From assembly GCA_029216955.1 (NCBI GenBank), contig JANAVB010029819.1, positions 39,651,049 through 39,715,048 on the forward strand: a stretch of 64,000 nt of DNA, in the 5' to 3' direction. Of the stretch, positions 25,061-36,589 are shown piece after piece. The DNA is from Iris pallida. Lineage: Eukaryota; Streptophyta; Magnoliopsida; Asparagales; Iridaceae. Position 1 is the stretch's first letter. Every line of letters begins with the position of its first letter. The notes beneath the pieces are model-generated. The model made no database searches, was not told where the DNA came from, and saw nothing but the letters and a program-made list of their open reading frames with translations. A program made the translations under genes and the position numbers.

Positions 25061-26913
25061 CTAGCTCCTGCGCTGTTTCTTCAAACTCTTCCTTTTAATC
25101 TTCCTTCGTAGGACCTCGAGGACTGACTGAGCAGTACAAAACGCGATTGCTTGAACAGTGACCATTGGATTGACCCCCAGTGCTGTAGGGAAGACGCTTG
25201 CATCGGCCAGGAACAAGCCTTCCACTTCCCACGTCTCCCCATTCTGGTTCACAACCGACCTCTCCGGACTGACGCCCATCCTGCAGCTCCCCATCTGATG
25301 GGCGGAGAAGATGGGGGTCGAAAGGTTCCTCAGGCCCCTACTGCTCGCCTCCTTCACGAACTTCTCGAACTCGTGCGAGCTCGCGCGCTTCACATCCAAC
25401 CTGTCCCCCTTGCTGTGCTGCGTGCCGACCTCGTACGCGCCCGCAGCAGTCAGTATCCTCAGCATCTTCTCCATCCCTTTCTTCAGGTTCTCCTCGTCGT
25501 ACCCGTCCAACCGGTAGCTTATTGATCCGTTGGAGTCCACGGTGCCCGATCCCTTGTCCCGGGCTAGCGTGAATATATGCGCGGTCTGCGCAAATCGAGT
25601 CATGCGCGCCTTGTAGTCGGCGCCGGAGATCCATGGGGTCACCACCGAGAACATACCCGGGTGCAGCGACGGTGTCTGGATGATGGCCGCACCGTACCTT
25701 TTGGTGTTGGAACTAGAATAGACATGCGACATTGCGGTCATGATGCCCCCTTCGTAGCTAGTCTTCTTGCTAATTTCTGCCGCCGCGGAAGCTGCTGCGG
25801 GGAAGTATCCCCAGCCATCACTACAGGATGCAGGTGGAGGTTCTTGCCGATGTTCGCATTTCTCAGCCCGCTCCTCTTAAGCAGCACGGGGGTGTTCAGC
25901 GCGCCGCACGCCGCTACCGTCACTTTCGACTCGATGATGCAAGTCTCCTTCTCACCGGACCAGTGATTGTCGTACTCGAAGACGACCCCGGTTGCCACAT
26001 TTCTCTTTCTCCCCCTGTCTTCGTGCAGCACCTTGATGGCCTGGCAACCGGGGAGTATAACCCCATTCCCCGACTCTGCCATGTCGACGAGCCAGGTCTC
26101 TAATGTGCCCTTCTTCCGTCCGTCTCTGCAGCCGAAGCAGCACCAGCCACAGTAGTGATCCGCTGTGGAGTTCCGTGGGATATTCTTCACCGGGTATCCC
26201 AACTCGGTGCACCCTCGACGCAGGACCGAGTTGTTAAGGTTCTCCTCATTGAACTCGGACTGGACTCCCATCCGATCGCAGACAGTGCGCAGAGCTGCCT
26301 CATAGGCATCGCTGCCGAAGAGCTCAAGTTCGTGTTGGTTGCGCCACTCGGAAATGACATGGTCTGGCGTGCGGATAGAAGCTGACCAGTTTATGGCCGA
26401 GCCGCCACCAACAGTTGATCCCGCGAGAATCATTACGCCGGTGTCATCGGTAGCCAAGAGGCCGTTGCACTCGTACATACTTTTCACGGTATGGCCTTCT
26501 AAGAGGGTCAAGTTGCTCCGAGCGTTGTAGTTTCCCTTCTCAAGGACAATGACCTTGTAACCAGCCTGCGCGAGGACGCCAGCTACAACGCCGCCACCAG
26601 AGCCCGAGCCGACGATAACAGCATCACATTGAATGGTGGTGATGGGCTTATTCTGGGGGGTCTTGGCAATGTAAGGGCACTTATGACGAGGAGGAGGCCG
26701 GGTGGTGATCAGGGAGAGGCCGGCTTGGGAGAGAGTGGAGTAGAGGGTGTCCTTAGGGTCTTGCATGTAAACCACAGCTCGGTGCAATGGGCCGAGCCGC
26801 TCACTGCAGCTTCCTTCGTCGTCAGCTGATTCCAGTTGCTTCTTGATATGTTCGGGATCGGGTCCGCAATAACCTAATGCTTTCCATGTTGGGTTCTCCT
26901 GCTTCTCGTTTAC
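25061..26913 (-). pseudogene. FAO: Long-chain fatty alcohol oxidase, frameshifted, 5' part missing
   Basis: A GMC-family flavoenzyme that oxidises long-chain alcohols to aldehydes, membrane-bound in plants. About 617 codons are visible of the roughly 740 usual. An acceptor AG at 26914-26915 precedes the exon, which begins VNEKQENPTWKALGYCGPDP. In order follow the FAD-binding VIVGSGSGGGVVAG, the GMC motif AGSTVGGGSAINW, the CGWCCFGC cysteine cluster, the C-terminal AHQMGSCRMG with its His, and GVNPMVTVQA, ending at a TAG. At 25811-25814 one base is missing: the expected Ala-Trp-Gly-Tyr codons read through GCTGGGGATAC, shifting the frame; both sides remain open and well conserved. All else looks intact, so a sequencing error or a very recent mutation is as likely as old decay. 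The N-terminal exon(s) with the membrane segments were not found. Confidence 0.85.
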
Positions 26914-26945
26914 CTGAAATTAATAGCCAGTGAATATTGGCAATT

Positions 26946-27062
26946 AAATAATATTTACCATTAACATTAATATTATATTAATTTATTAATATTATATTAA
27001 TATTAATATTAATATTAATATTAAATTAATATTAACATTAAATTAACATTAACATTAAAACT
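26946..27062. repeat. ATTAAT/ATTAAC hexamer array
   Basis: Tandem copies of ATTAAT, ATTAAC and ATTATATTA fill about 115 bp. The same hexamers build the core of the MITE at 62618-62956. Confidence 0.85.
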
Positions 27063-27745
27063 TTTGACAATCCTATCAAGGACTATCAAAAAATTTGACA
27101 GTCTTGTTGTAATGGCAATTTTTTTTAGGACTGTCAAATTTTTTGATAGTCCAAACTGTTGTCAGGACTGTCAATCTAAAACAAACTTACTTTTATAGCA
27201 TAACCATATAAGCATAAGCAGAATGCTAACAATGTGCAACTCCTTAAATATTTTTTCACGTAATAAGAAGGATTTTTATATAATCATTAAGTTGCACAAC
27301 ATTTTTGGTCGTTGAGAAATATTAGACATCTTTAAAACAAATAAATTATCTACTGAGGTAAAACAAACTCAAAACTTTAAATCTATTTTAGAGGTAAGTC
27401 TCTCAATACTGTTCATTTCAAAGTAAACCACCAATATACGGTATAAATCTATTTTAGAGATAAGTCTCTCAATTTAAAGTCTATTTTAGAGATAGATCTC
27501 TCAATTTTGTCCATTTCAAAATAAACCTTCATCTATGTACGGTCTACAAATCTATTTTAGAGATCAGTCTTTCAATTTTAAATATATTTAAGAGTTAAGT
27601 CTCTCAATTTTAAATCTAAATCACTATAAAAATAAATGAGCATCATATTTTATTTAGGACTCTCAAATATTTTAAAAATCCTACCAATTTTTGACAGTCC
27701 TAATTGGAATGGCTGTTAAAAAATTTAATAGTCCTAAAAACCATC
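27060..27745. repeat. Foldback element with internal tandem repeats
   Basis: Two 24-base arms, 27080-27103 and 27129-27152, are perfect reverse complements around a 25-base loop. The motif GACAGTC recurs at the right side (about 27697-27745), where TTTGACAGTCCTAATTGGAATGGC echoes TTTGACAGTCTTGTTGTAATGGC of the left side. Between them, at 27378-27620, the phrase TCTATTTTAGAGATAAGTCTCTCAAT recurs four or five times. The whole looks like a degenerate small transposon. Confidence 0.6.
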
Positions 27746-28753
27746 AAAATATATTGATCTCTAGTTTACTTTTCAGGTAAAATATATGCAGTACACCTGT
27801 TAGTCATAGAGAAATCCAGTACGAGTAAACTTTTTAAAATTTATCTCAAAGGAAAACAATTGATAGATAAATGAGACACTGATGTATAACTTAAGTATTC
27901 AGGCATGTAAAAAATTTCTACAGTCATGAGTCTTCTCAGCCACTAATGTGTCAGAATTCCTTACTTAAAAATTCTAAAATGGGTTCAAAACTCAAAATTC
28001 GCCAAAAAAAATTTAACATTTCTCCAACCCCCATTTCAATCATGCCCATGACGTCAAAATTTGGAAGTGATGATTTTAATTTTAATTTTTTTTGTCAGTG
28101 CTAAGAAATAATGTATGAAAGTTTTGGCAGCGGGTCGAGCTCATCGACAGTAGCAAGAGGAGGAGGAGTCCGCTGTAGCAGCAGGAGGAGGAAGAATAGT
28201 GGAAGAAGTTTAGGTTTGAGAGGATTTGAAGTGAGAGGGTGAAAATTAGAAATGATTAGGTTTTAGAGAGTTTGGAAGGATTTGGGGGTGTGGGCAGCTC
28301 CTAGTAACAAAATTGCTGCCTTGAGTAACATTTTCTCTAAATCGTGCTAGTCCCAATCATAGGTGAGTCCTAAGTAAATTTGGATGTACATTTATAAATT
28401 GCCTAAATATATAATCAAGATCGATATATTATTCTGAGCATTGTCAATCTGCAACTTTAGTATACGTATATTATTTTTCTTCTTCTTCTTTTGTCAAAAA
28501 AAATTATATATTGGAAAAATAGCTCAGATCGAACGCACAAACTTCAGTGCTTTGTTTTGATGTAATTCTTAGATGTATATGTCTTAGCTTCCTAATCAAG
28601 AATGTGTGATAGTACAAATTGATATGTAGTTAGGTTAATAACATAAGTCACTAATTGTCTTTTCTTCATGGGAAAAAATAACGTTATTGGAATATAAAAA
28701 AAGTCCTCTCTCACGCCTTTATGAATAGGAACACAGGCATTTGTTGTCTATTA

Positions 28754-29087
28754 GACCATCTCCAATGGTGATTTCTAAAATTGAGTTCTTATCCTATTTG
28801 GCATTGTACTTTAAGGAGATTTTTATCCTAGTTGGAAGAGTTTCTACATAGAAATTGTAGACATACAAAAAATTTCTCCAATGGTTCTCCATTTATATTC
28901 TATGTGTCACATAGTAAAAGGATCAATTTAAAGGTGTGGGACCCAATAATAATTGTCATGAGAGATAGGAGAATTTCTATGAGAGTTTCTACATGTAAAA
29001 TTCTCCTAAAAAGTTTCCATCCTACATCATTGCCACCTAGGATAGAAATAGAAATAGGGAAGATAGAAACCCCCATTAGAGATGGTC
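28754..29087. mobile_element. Tourist/Harbinger-type MITE, 334 bp
   Basis: The ends GACCATCTCCAATGG and CCATTAGAGATGGTC form 15-base inverted repeats with one mismatch, flanked by TTA at 28751-28753 and 29088-29090. TTA duplications define the PIF/Harbinger superfamily. Internal open frames are incidental. Confidence 0.9.
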
Positions 29088-29235
29088 TTAGTCTAGAAGC
29101 TTTTGAAATAGTTGCAGAACTTTGGAATAGACAATTAATCCATAAAGCATTGTGTTTTTGTGATAGACACAACATTTAGAAATTGTGTCTCTTACGAAAA
29201 GACTCACTATTTGGATATGTATATAAATTATCTTG

Positions 29236-30413
29236 TGTTATTTCCGAAACTGATCGTTAGATGGAATCTCGATCTCTTAGAGAGATAGATGAATACTCGT
29301 TCTCTTTGTGAGATACGAGGTTGATGACTCGGCCTCTTTGTGAGAACGCGAGTGAAGTCACGGTCTCTTTATGAGAACTGGAGTTGATGAAGATAACTTT
29401 GCTGGGATGATTAAGTAAGATTCGTCCTATTACGATCTGATCCCAGGAACCAGCAAATTCGAAAGAACTTCTGAAACGCTTGTTGTCACCTCATTTGTAG
29501 AACATGAAGAACTTCAATGGACTTCAATGGCAGCTGCGGCGCAGCTCTCTTTGTCTCTTCATTTTAGTATAGGTCCTCAATGAAGGCACGAATAGAGTAT
29601 TTTTAGAGAAGGGCCGAAACCCTAATCATAATCTTGGCCGTAATTGATTGCGAAAAAATAGAGTGAATAATGGAAAGATTTGAATGAATTATATTCAAAT
29701 CCAACAAAAGATGGATCTGATTAATTGACCCAATCTTTCCTCAACCGCTCAAATATTCCAATCAGCCACATCATAAGCCGCATGTGCCCACTCAGCCCAT
29801 AAGCCGGCGTGCCTACGTATAGCTGCACAGCAGCATCGCGCAGCCCCGCAAGCGCACAGCAGCGCCGCAGCCCGCGTGCCTGAGTGTAGCTGTGCAGCAG
29901 CACAGACGCGCAGCCCCACAAGCGCGCAGTAATGCAGCTCTGCATCCCCACGGCTCCTGCGCATCCCCTGCGTGCACCAGTGCGGCCCGTACACATGCGA
30001 CTCGCACAGAAGACGAGCGCACGAGCACATCAACTACACACAAGGCGCCATGCGCCGATGCTGACGTGCTAAGTGCAAAGTGTGCCAACAAAGCACCACT
30101 TTCTGCCCTTAAGCCCGAGTCTAAGCCCGAGTCGAGTCTGAGTCTGAGTCGCTAAGCCCCTTCAGGGCTTAACTCTATTAGAAATTAAATCCATGAGCAT
30201 GACAAAAAGCTTTAATACTGCTTTGTTGGGTTAGCCTTCTTTCCAGTAGAAAAATCCTCCCAGATGGCACCCATGTGCCTCTCCACACCTCATGTGATTC
30301 TGTCATCATAAGCAAAGCTATATATAGAGATAATCCATTTAGCCTAGGCAACATGGGACTATCGTTCTAGTCTCTAAAGTAAAAAATACCAACAATAGGA
30401 AAAAATACCAACA
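29236..30413 (-). repeat. 3' LTR of copia element 2
   Basis: On the plus strand it starts TGTTATTTCC and ends TACCAACA just before the minus-strand PPT (read on plus as ATCTCCACAT). It aligns with 35313-36472 along its full length. It contains the GC-rich block 29800-30060. The terminal motif AACAATAGGAAAAAATACC is duplicated at its right end. Confidence 0.92.
30316..30335 (-). promoter_or_regulatory. TATA box of copia element 2 LTR
   Basis: The minus strand reads TATCTCTATATATAGCTTTG; the same TATATATAG core is kept in the other LTR at about 36379-36388. Confidence 0.6.
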
Positions 30414-30689
30414 ATCTCCACATATCTCTATATATGGGTTGAGCGTTCCCCACAGTGACTGTCCATCATGCATTTCGATAAATGTTGCTACGACTTGAAT
30501 ATTTCTGCATGGGTTAAACAACAGCATGATACAAGAATGGACTAAGCCTTGAATTTTATACCATAATCTCTCCACTCACATAATGACATTAACTGTGCTT
30601 CTGGCTGCACATTAAAGATCTTGTACCAGCCTAATTTTGGTGTATGTATCTTTGGTGTCCACAAGATTTTTCTCAAAAGACGGCCTACA

Positions 30690-31190
30690 TCTCTATTCAT
30701 ACACTATAGGTGAGTTCCTTTAAAGAGTCTTTGGCATAAAGCCTTTTGCTTCCTTGCGATGCTACACCGCTATGACATGGCCCAAAGCCGAGGCACTGTC
30801 TCATGTGGTGTCATACCAACTGTAGCATGAGGTCCATCTCTTTGTAGTACCAAACTACCCAGCATGAAGTCTTTTGCTTCCTTGAGGTGTTACACCACCA
30901 TGACATGGCTTGCAAAGTCGAGGCACTGTCTCATATGGTGTCACCCACTGTAATATGAGGCCTAACCCCTTTGTAGTGTTGCCTTCCACTCTATTCATTA
31001 TATAGTACTATTAGGCCATCTTGCCTATGTGCAGTGCTACGCCACTATGACTTGGCCCAAAAATGAGGCTTTACCCTCACTGGGTACCTCATGTGGTGTC
31101 AGCCTACTGTAGCATAGAGTACTACGCTCTTTAGTATTATTGTGCTACCCATGCTTCATGTAAAGCACACCAGACATCCCAGATGTCCGA
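30690..31190 (-). repeat. Three tandem repeats in the 3' untranslated region of element 2
   Basis: GATG/GCTACACC.CTATGACATGGCCCAAAG..GAGGC recurs near 30758, 30886 and 31038 (plus-strand reading), each followed by TCATGTGGTGTCA and CTGTAGCATGA. It is the counterpart of 22135-22610 on the opposite strand. No coding sense is apparent. Confidence 0.8.
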
Positions 31191-31449
31191 GAACTCATTG
31201 AGGCTTCCAAGCTATCCTCCCACAGATTTTGTTCTTTGTAAAGAGCAATCAGTAGACAATAGTGGTTCTGGTTAATCACCCTGCAATATCCCAAAGGAAT
31301 GCCCACTACTCCTGATATTCTTCCAATTAATGATCCTTCTTTGCACTAAAAGCTAGATGTCTAGTAGATTTCTCTTTGAACTAATAACATAAAACTTTAT
31401 AGTAGAATTACAAAGACACAATATCAGAGTGTCTTCAAGCCCATCTTAC

Positions 31450-31830
31450 TTGTGTATCTTTAACCAACTAGCGCTTGAGACTTTTGGTGAACGGATCTGC
31501 CAGATTCTCCTCACTTCGAACATTAACTACGATAATAAATTCTCTATTAATAAGATCATTTATCGCTCTGTGCCTTAAGCACACAGTCCTCTTCTTGCCA
31601 TTAAAGAGGTCGTTCCATGCCGTCGCTGTAGTCGCCTGGTTGTCGCAGTATATCGGTACCGCCGGTATCTATGCACCAACCATTGGAAGATCATATATGA
31701 GCTCCGAAGCCATTCTGCTTCCTTGATTGCAGCCGCCAGTGCATAAAACTCAGACTCCATAAAAGAGTGAGACAACATACTTTGTTTCTTCGACTTCCAT
31801 GATATAACAGCTCCATCCATGAAAAGATAT
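31450..31830 (-). pseudogene. RNase H of copia element 2
   Basis: The minus strand from 31820 reads ISWKSKKQSMLSHSFMESEFYALAAAIKEAEWL, the copia RNase H signature. A frameshift near 31660 then leads to NGKKRTVCLRHRAINDL and finally VRSEENLADPFTKSLKR with a stop at about 31470. Residues after the shift are well conserved. In an active element it would degrade the RNA strand of the hybrid. Confidence 0.85.
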
Positions 31831-31978
31831 TCTCCTGTGGACCTTTCACTCTCTACTTCTGAGCACTAGTTTGCATCGCTGAAGCCTTCCACTACTTTTG
31901 GATCTCTGCAGTAGTACAGTGCATACTTCTGAGTCCTTTTGAGGTAACTTATAACTTTCTTCACAGCTTTCTAATGCT

Positions 31979-33130
31979 CTACACCTGGATTGCTCGTGAA
32001 CGACTCAGCATTCCCATAACAAAAGCTATGTCAGGCCTTGTGGCAGTAGTCACAGACATCAAACTCTCGATGACGCTTGAATTTTCCAATTGTCTAACGT
32101 TTTTCCCTGGATTTGGCTTCAGCTTCTTATCATACCTATATGGCGTATCGATCCCTGGAAGATCTTGATATCCATAGCGTGTGAGCATCTTCTCAATGTA
32201 ACAAGATTGTAATAATGTGACTCCAATTTTGTCCGGACGATCTTTATCCCTAGGACAACATCAGCTTTACCTAAGTCCTTTATGCTGAACTTAGACGAGA
32301 AACTTCTTTATATAGAGTCACATGCTAGATCTGTACCCAAGATCAGCAAGTTGTCCACACAGACAAACGACAACTCATCTTTCGTCAATGAACTTCGTGT
32401 ACACACACTTATCTGTCTCACTCCTGTAGCCATTTGATCTTATGATATTATCAAACACTCATGCCACATTTTGGGAGTTTGCTTCAGACCATACAGAGAT
32501 TTCACCAACTTATAGACTTTGTCTTCGAGGCCCTTGACGATAAATCCTTCTGGCTGTTGCATGTAAATCTCTTGGTCAACTCACCATTCAGAAAAGCGGT
32601 CTTAACATCCATCTGATGAATTACCAGCTTATGAATTACGCTCAGAGCAATTAACATCATAATGGTCGTCATCTACGCTATTGGAGCATATATGTCGAAA
32701 TAATCGATCCCCTACTTTTAAGAAAATCCCTTGGCAACAAATCATGTCTTGAACTTGTCAACAGGTCCATTAGCCTTCATCTTCTTCTTGAAGATCCATT
32801 TACATCCGATTGGTTTTGCTCCTTTAGATAGATCGACCAACACCTACGTGTTGTTAGAGGTTATCGAGTCGTACTCATGATTAATAGCCTCCTTCCAGAA
32901 GATAGCATCTCTGGTCTTCATCGTTTTATCATAGGTAAGCGGATCTGCTTCCATATGATAGGTGACAAAATTCTCTCTGTAGTCCTTCTGTCTCCTCACC
33001 CACTTAGACACTGGTTCTACGAGTTCTGGTTCAACAGTTATTTCTGTAGCAAAACTTCTTCTTGGACTACCTCTTCATAAGGAATTTGAGCTTCCTGTGC
33101 ACTCATATTGTTCTTCGAATGTCCGCGAGA
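31979..33130 (-). pseudogene. Reverse transcriptase of copia element 2, multiply frameshifted
   Basis: The C-terminal part (32188-31979) encodes MLTRYGYQDLPGIDTPYRYD, with the TRPDIAF motif of copia RT. The catalytic region near 32340-32390 reads CVDNLLIL instead of YVDDLLI, so one catalytic Asp is lost. Upstream blocks such as the one around 32560 (LTKEIYMQQPEGF) are spread over different frames with several stops. It cannot encode a working polymerase. Confidence 0.8.
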
Positions 33131-34090
33131 ACAACGTTCTTGTGCCTTACAAATTTATCTTCAAAAAAATTTTGTATCACGAGATTCAATAATATGATTT
33201 GACTCAACATCAAGGAACCTTTGAGCATCACTCTTATCAGCATAACCCAGAAATATAGTCTTCGTAGCCCTTGTTTCCAGCTTCTGAATCTTCAAATCCA
33301 GAAGCTTCACATACACTAGACACCCCCACACTCAAATCACATTCAAGTTGGGTCTGATCTTGAACCATAGTTCTTATTAAGTGACTTCCAAAGTAGCATG
33401 CGGCACTCTGTTCAATATGAACGTAGCCGTAAGCACTGCTTTATCCCAAAAGCAATTTTGAAGACCCGTAGTCAACAGCGTATAGTTTATCATTTTTGTT
33501 AATATTCTTTTCTTCCTTTCTGTAACACCATTTAATTGAGGGGAGTACGAAGCAGTTATATCATTGATATTTCATGTTCTCTGCAGAACGATGCCATTCA
33601 TGAGACCTATACTCGTCTCCTCGATCATTTCTAAGTCTCTTGAGTTGTTGTCCGATTTGACGTTCGGCTTCAGCCTTGAAGTCCTTAAACTTCTTAAATG
33701 CTTTATCTTCAGACTTGAACAGATAAATTGCGTACTTTGAGAAGTCGTCGATGAAAGTAATAAAATACTTTATCTCAAACTTTGTAGAGAATTGTTTGAA
33801 GTCGCAGATATTTGAGTGCACCAACCCCAAAAGATCTGTACTTCGGTTTATCCGCTTGAACAAATTTCTAATTACCTTTGTCTATGCACACACCTTATAC
33901 TTCTCCAACTCCTTACCTCCATATTTAGAGATAAGCCCTAGACTAGACATCTTGTTTATTCTTTTACAATAAACATGTTCTAGTCTATTTGCCACAACTC
34001 AAAAGGATAACCAGAAGAAAAAACTGTATTAACTATCTCCATAGGAGTTATAAGTTGAAGTTTGAACATCCCTTCAGTACAGAAAGCCTT
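33131..34090 (-). pseudogene. Integrase of copia element 2
   Basis: The core at 33863-33561 reads GLVHSNICDFKQFSTKFEIKY then FITFIDDFSKYAIYLFKSED, the typical copia integrase start with the first catalytic Asp region (usual HSDxCG here HSNICD). It ends with LRNDRGDEYRSHEW, the second catalytic block (RSDNGGEY changed). Left of it (33300-33130) lies a C-terminal piece with the ARAT/KTIFLGYADKSDAQRF-like motif read at about 33265-33220. Frameshifts and stops separate the pieces. Confidence 0.8.
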
Positions 34091-34329
34091 CCCGAAGTAT
34101 GTTCCTTTATAAGATAACGACTTGACCAGCGTTGATGTCCATCCTCAAGCCTGCGTTACAGAGCAGACTTGCCGAGATCAGGTCCTTGGCTATGGTCGAT
34201 ACATGCTTCATATTTTGCAGCGTCAGCGACTTCCTCGAAGTCAGTTACAGTACCACCGTCTTGATCCCAAGTACTTCAACTTGTATCTGGTTCACCACTA
34301 TAACCTTCTCAGAAATAGGTTGGTACGTG

Positions 34330-35288
34330 ATGAACCATTCCTTCTTTGAGCAAACATGATAGGAAGCCCTAGTGTCTATCCACCAGTCCATGTCAACCCC
34401 AGCTGAGTCAACCTACACAAGCATAGCAACAAAGTTAGCCACACATGGCTCTTTTTGTTTTGGTTTTTCTTTCCAGTCCCTCTTCCAGTGGCCTTTCTTA
34501 CCACAGTTGAAGTAAGTCCCAAGTTTTTTGGACTTGGGCTTGAACTGAGCCGACTTCACCTTCAGATGGTGAACGTCTTTCTCCTTTTGGTAGGGAGCCT
34601 TTTGCTTCCCTTTAGAAATTTTTTTGCACCATGTTGGCCTTGGCCATCTATTTGGATAATGTGTCCACTTTGAGTTAAGCCTTCAACTCGTCTTCAATAT
34701 GTATCTAGTGCAAGAGGCTTTCCAGATCCACTTCCATATTCTTGTGATGCATGTCTATGATAAAGTTGATCCACCCAGGTGGGAGCTTGGCAAGGATACC
34801 CCCGATGACAAAAGCATCGACCAAGGGCATGCCGTCATCCGCCAGCTTCTGACGTAGCTTGAGGAACTCCTTGACTTGAGTCAACATGGTTTTGTCGTCC
34901 TCAAACCGTATCATCCAAACCTTTTTGGTCACGTGGATCTTGTTTCTGTTCTCATCTGTCTTATAGAGATTCTCTACAGACTCCCAGACATCCTTCGTAT
35001 AGACTGTCTTGCTGACTCCGCTAGAGAGTCCTCCATAGAGTTCAAGATCAACAACTTATAGAGGCTGTTATCTCTCCTCCACTTTGACTGCAAAGCCATG
35101 GCTTCAGGAACCCTTCGAGCATTTTTACCCTCTGGAATCAAAGGCTCATAATCTGTAAACATGTAGTCGATGCTCACGAGTTGAAGTTTAAGGATGACAT
35201 TTCTCTTCCAGACGTTGTAATACTCCTCGTCAAACTTCTTAAGTTTGTTAAAACTTGTGTCGAGAAGTTGTGCACGATTGTTCTCCAT
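34330..35288 (-). pseudogene. Gag and protease of copia element 2
   Basis: A start at 35288 gives MENNRAQLLDTSFNKLKKFD and a UBN2-type Gag region to about 34974; the next frame (34932-34705) carries ILAKLPPGWINF, another Gag signature. Near 34500-34460 lies a zinc knuckle whose first and last Cys are changed (YFNCGKKGHWKRDW). It is followed by a stop and the protease block DWWIDTRASYHVC, in which the catalytic Gly of DTG has become Arg. Further protease sequence (QIQVEVLGIKTVV) runs towards 34240. The parts are in the expected order but not in one frame. Confidence 0.85.
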
Positions 35289-35312
35289 CAGATCTGAATC
35301 TTGATTTGAGAT

Positions 35313-36472
35313 TATTATTCCTGAAATAGATCGTTAGATAGAAATCTCAATCTCTTAAAGAGAGAGAGATGATTACTCATTCTCTTTATGAGATACGAGG
35401 TTGATGACTCGATCTCTTTGTGAGAACGCGAGTGGAAGTCACGGCCTCTTTGTGAGAACTAGAGTTGACGAAGAAAACTTTGCTAGGGTAATTAAGATCA
35501 TTATTGCTCAAAGTAATATTCATCCTATTACGATCTGCTTCCAGTAACCAGCAAGTTCGAAAGAACTTCTAGAACGCTCGTTGTCACCTCCTTTGCAAAA
35601 CACGAAGAACTCCAATGGCAGCGGCGGTACAGCTCTCTTCGTCTCTTAATTTTAGCGTAGGTCCTCAATGAAGGAATGAAGAGAGTATTTATAGAGAAGT
35701 ACCAATACCCTAATTCTAATCCTGGCCGTAACTGATTGCGAAAAAATAGAAGCAAATAATGGAAAGATTTGAATGAATTGGATTCAAATCCCACAAAAGA
35801 TGGAACTGATTAATTGACTCAATCTTCCTTAACCGCTCAAATCTTCCAATCAGCTACATCATAAGCCCCTGTGCCCACTTATCCTGTCAGCCCGTGTGCC
35901 AGTACGTAGCTATGCAGCAGTACAGACGTGTAGCCCCGCAAGCACGTAGCAGTGCTGCAGCCCGCATGCCTGCACAACGGCACAGACGCATAGCCCAGCA
36001 AGCGCGCAGCAGTGAAGCTCCGCAGTCCCATAGCTCCTGTACAACCCCTGCGTGCACCTACGCATGCGACTAGCGCGGAAGACGAGCGCACGAGTGCATC
36101 AACTGCGCACAAGGCACAATATGTCGATGCTGACGTGCTAAATGCAAAGTGCGCCAACAAAGTGAGCCACTTTACGCCCTTGAGCCCGAGTCCAAGCCCG
36201 AGCCCGAGTCGCTAAGCCCCTTCGGGCTTAGATCTATTAGAAATTAAATCCATGAGCATGACAAAAAGCACTAATGCTTCTTTGTTGGGTAAGCCTTCTT
36301 TCCACTAGAAAAATTCCCCCACATGGCACCCATATGCCTCTCCACACCTCATGTGATTCTCTCAACATAAGCAAAGCTATATATAGAGATACAATCCATT
36401 TGGCCTAGGCAATGTGGGACTATATTTCTAGTCTCTAAAGCAAAAACACCAACAATAGGCAAAAAAACAACA
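35313..36472 (-). repeat. 5' LTR of copia element 2
   Basis: It spans from TATTATTCCTG (the TG terminus apparently mutated to TA) to AAACAACA, followed by the TCTTG duplication. No tRNA match was recognised just inside it (the minus strand reads ATCTCAAATCAAGATTCAG), so its primer is unknown. The GC-rich block lies at 35880-36110. Confidence 0.9.
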
Positions 36473-36589
36473 TCTTGTTGTTCTAAGAGCATCATCAAAA
36501 AAAAAAATTGTCTTCTTCCTAAAATTTGAGGAGTTGGTGAGAGAAACAATTTTCAGAGATCAAACATCTCTCATAAAGTTCATGTTCAA

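Larger units (their letters stand above)
26914..28753. other. Intron or upstream DNA of the oxidase gene
   Basis: AT-rich with a polypyrimidine-poor but usable acceptor (TTAATTTCAG on the minus strand). It contains the hexamer array and foldback element listed separately. At 28130-28210 there is a purine-rich GAGGAGGA patch. A short stretch at 28578-28617 (TAGCTTCCTAATCAAGAATGTGTGATAG) resembles the start of the copia 3 LTR at 57577. No first exon of the oxidase was recognised on the minus strand. Confidence 0.5.
29236..36472 (-). mobile_element. Ty1/copia retrotransposon 2 (complete ends, broken coding; Tork-like)
   Basis: A 7.24 kb element bounded by LTRs at 29236-30413 and 35313-36472 and by perfect 5 bp target duplications TCTTG (29231-29235 and 36473-36477). 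On the minus strand the order is LTR, gag, protease, integrase, RT, RNase H, repeat-rich 3' untranslated region, LTR. Catalytic residues are lost in several domains. Lineage is inferred from the RNase H ending (VRSEENLADPFTKSLKR) and is tentative. It interrupts older copia-like sequence that resumes at 36478. Confidence 0.93.

Noticed and set aside
25151..25966. Plus-strand frames opposite the oxidase exon
   Set aside because: Antisense shadows of a conserved coding exon.
28832..29179. 115-codon plus-strand frame
   Set aside because: It is almost entirely within the TTA-flanked MITE and runs out of it; no domain.
29721..30155. Cys/Ala-rich frames on both strands
   Set aside because: Lies inside the LTR of copia element 2, in its GC-rich block; the same occurs at 35879-36215 in the other LTR.
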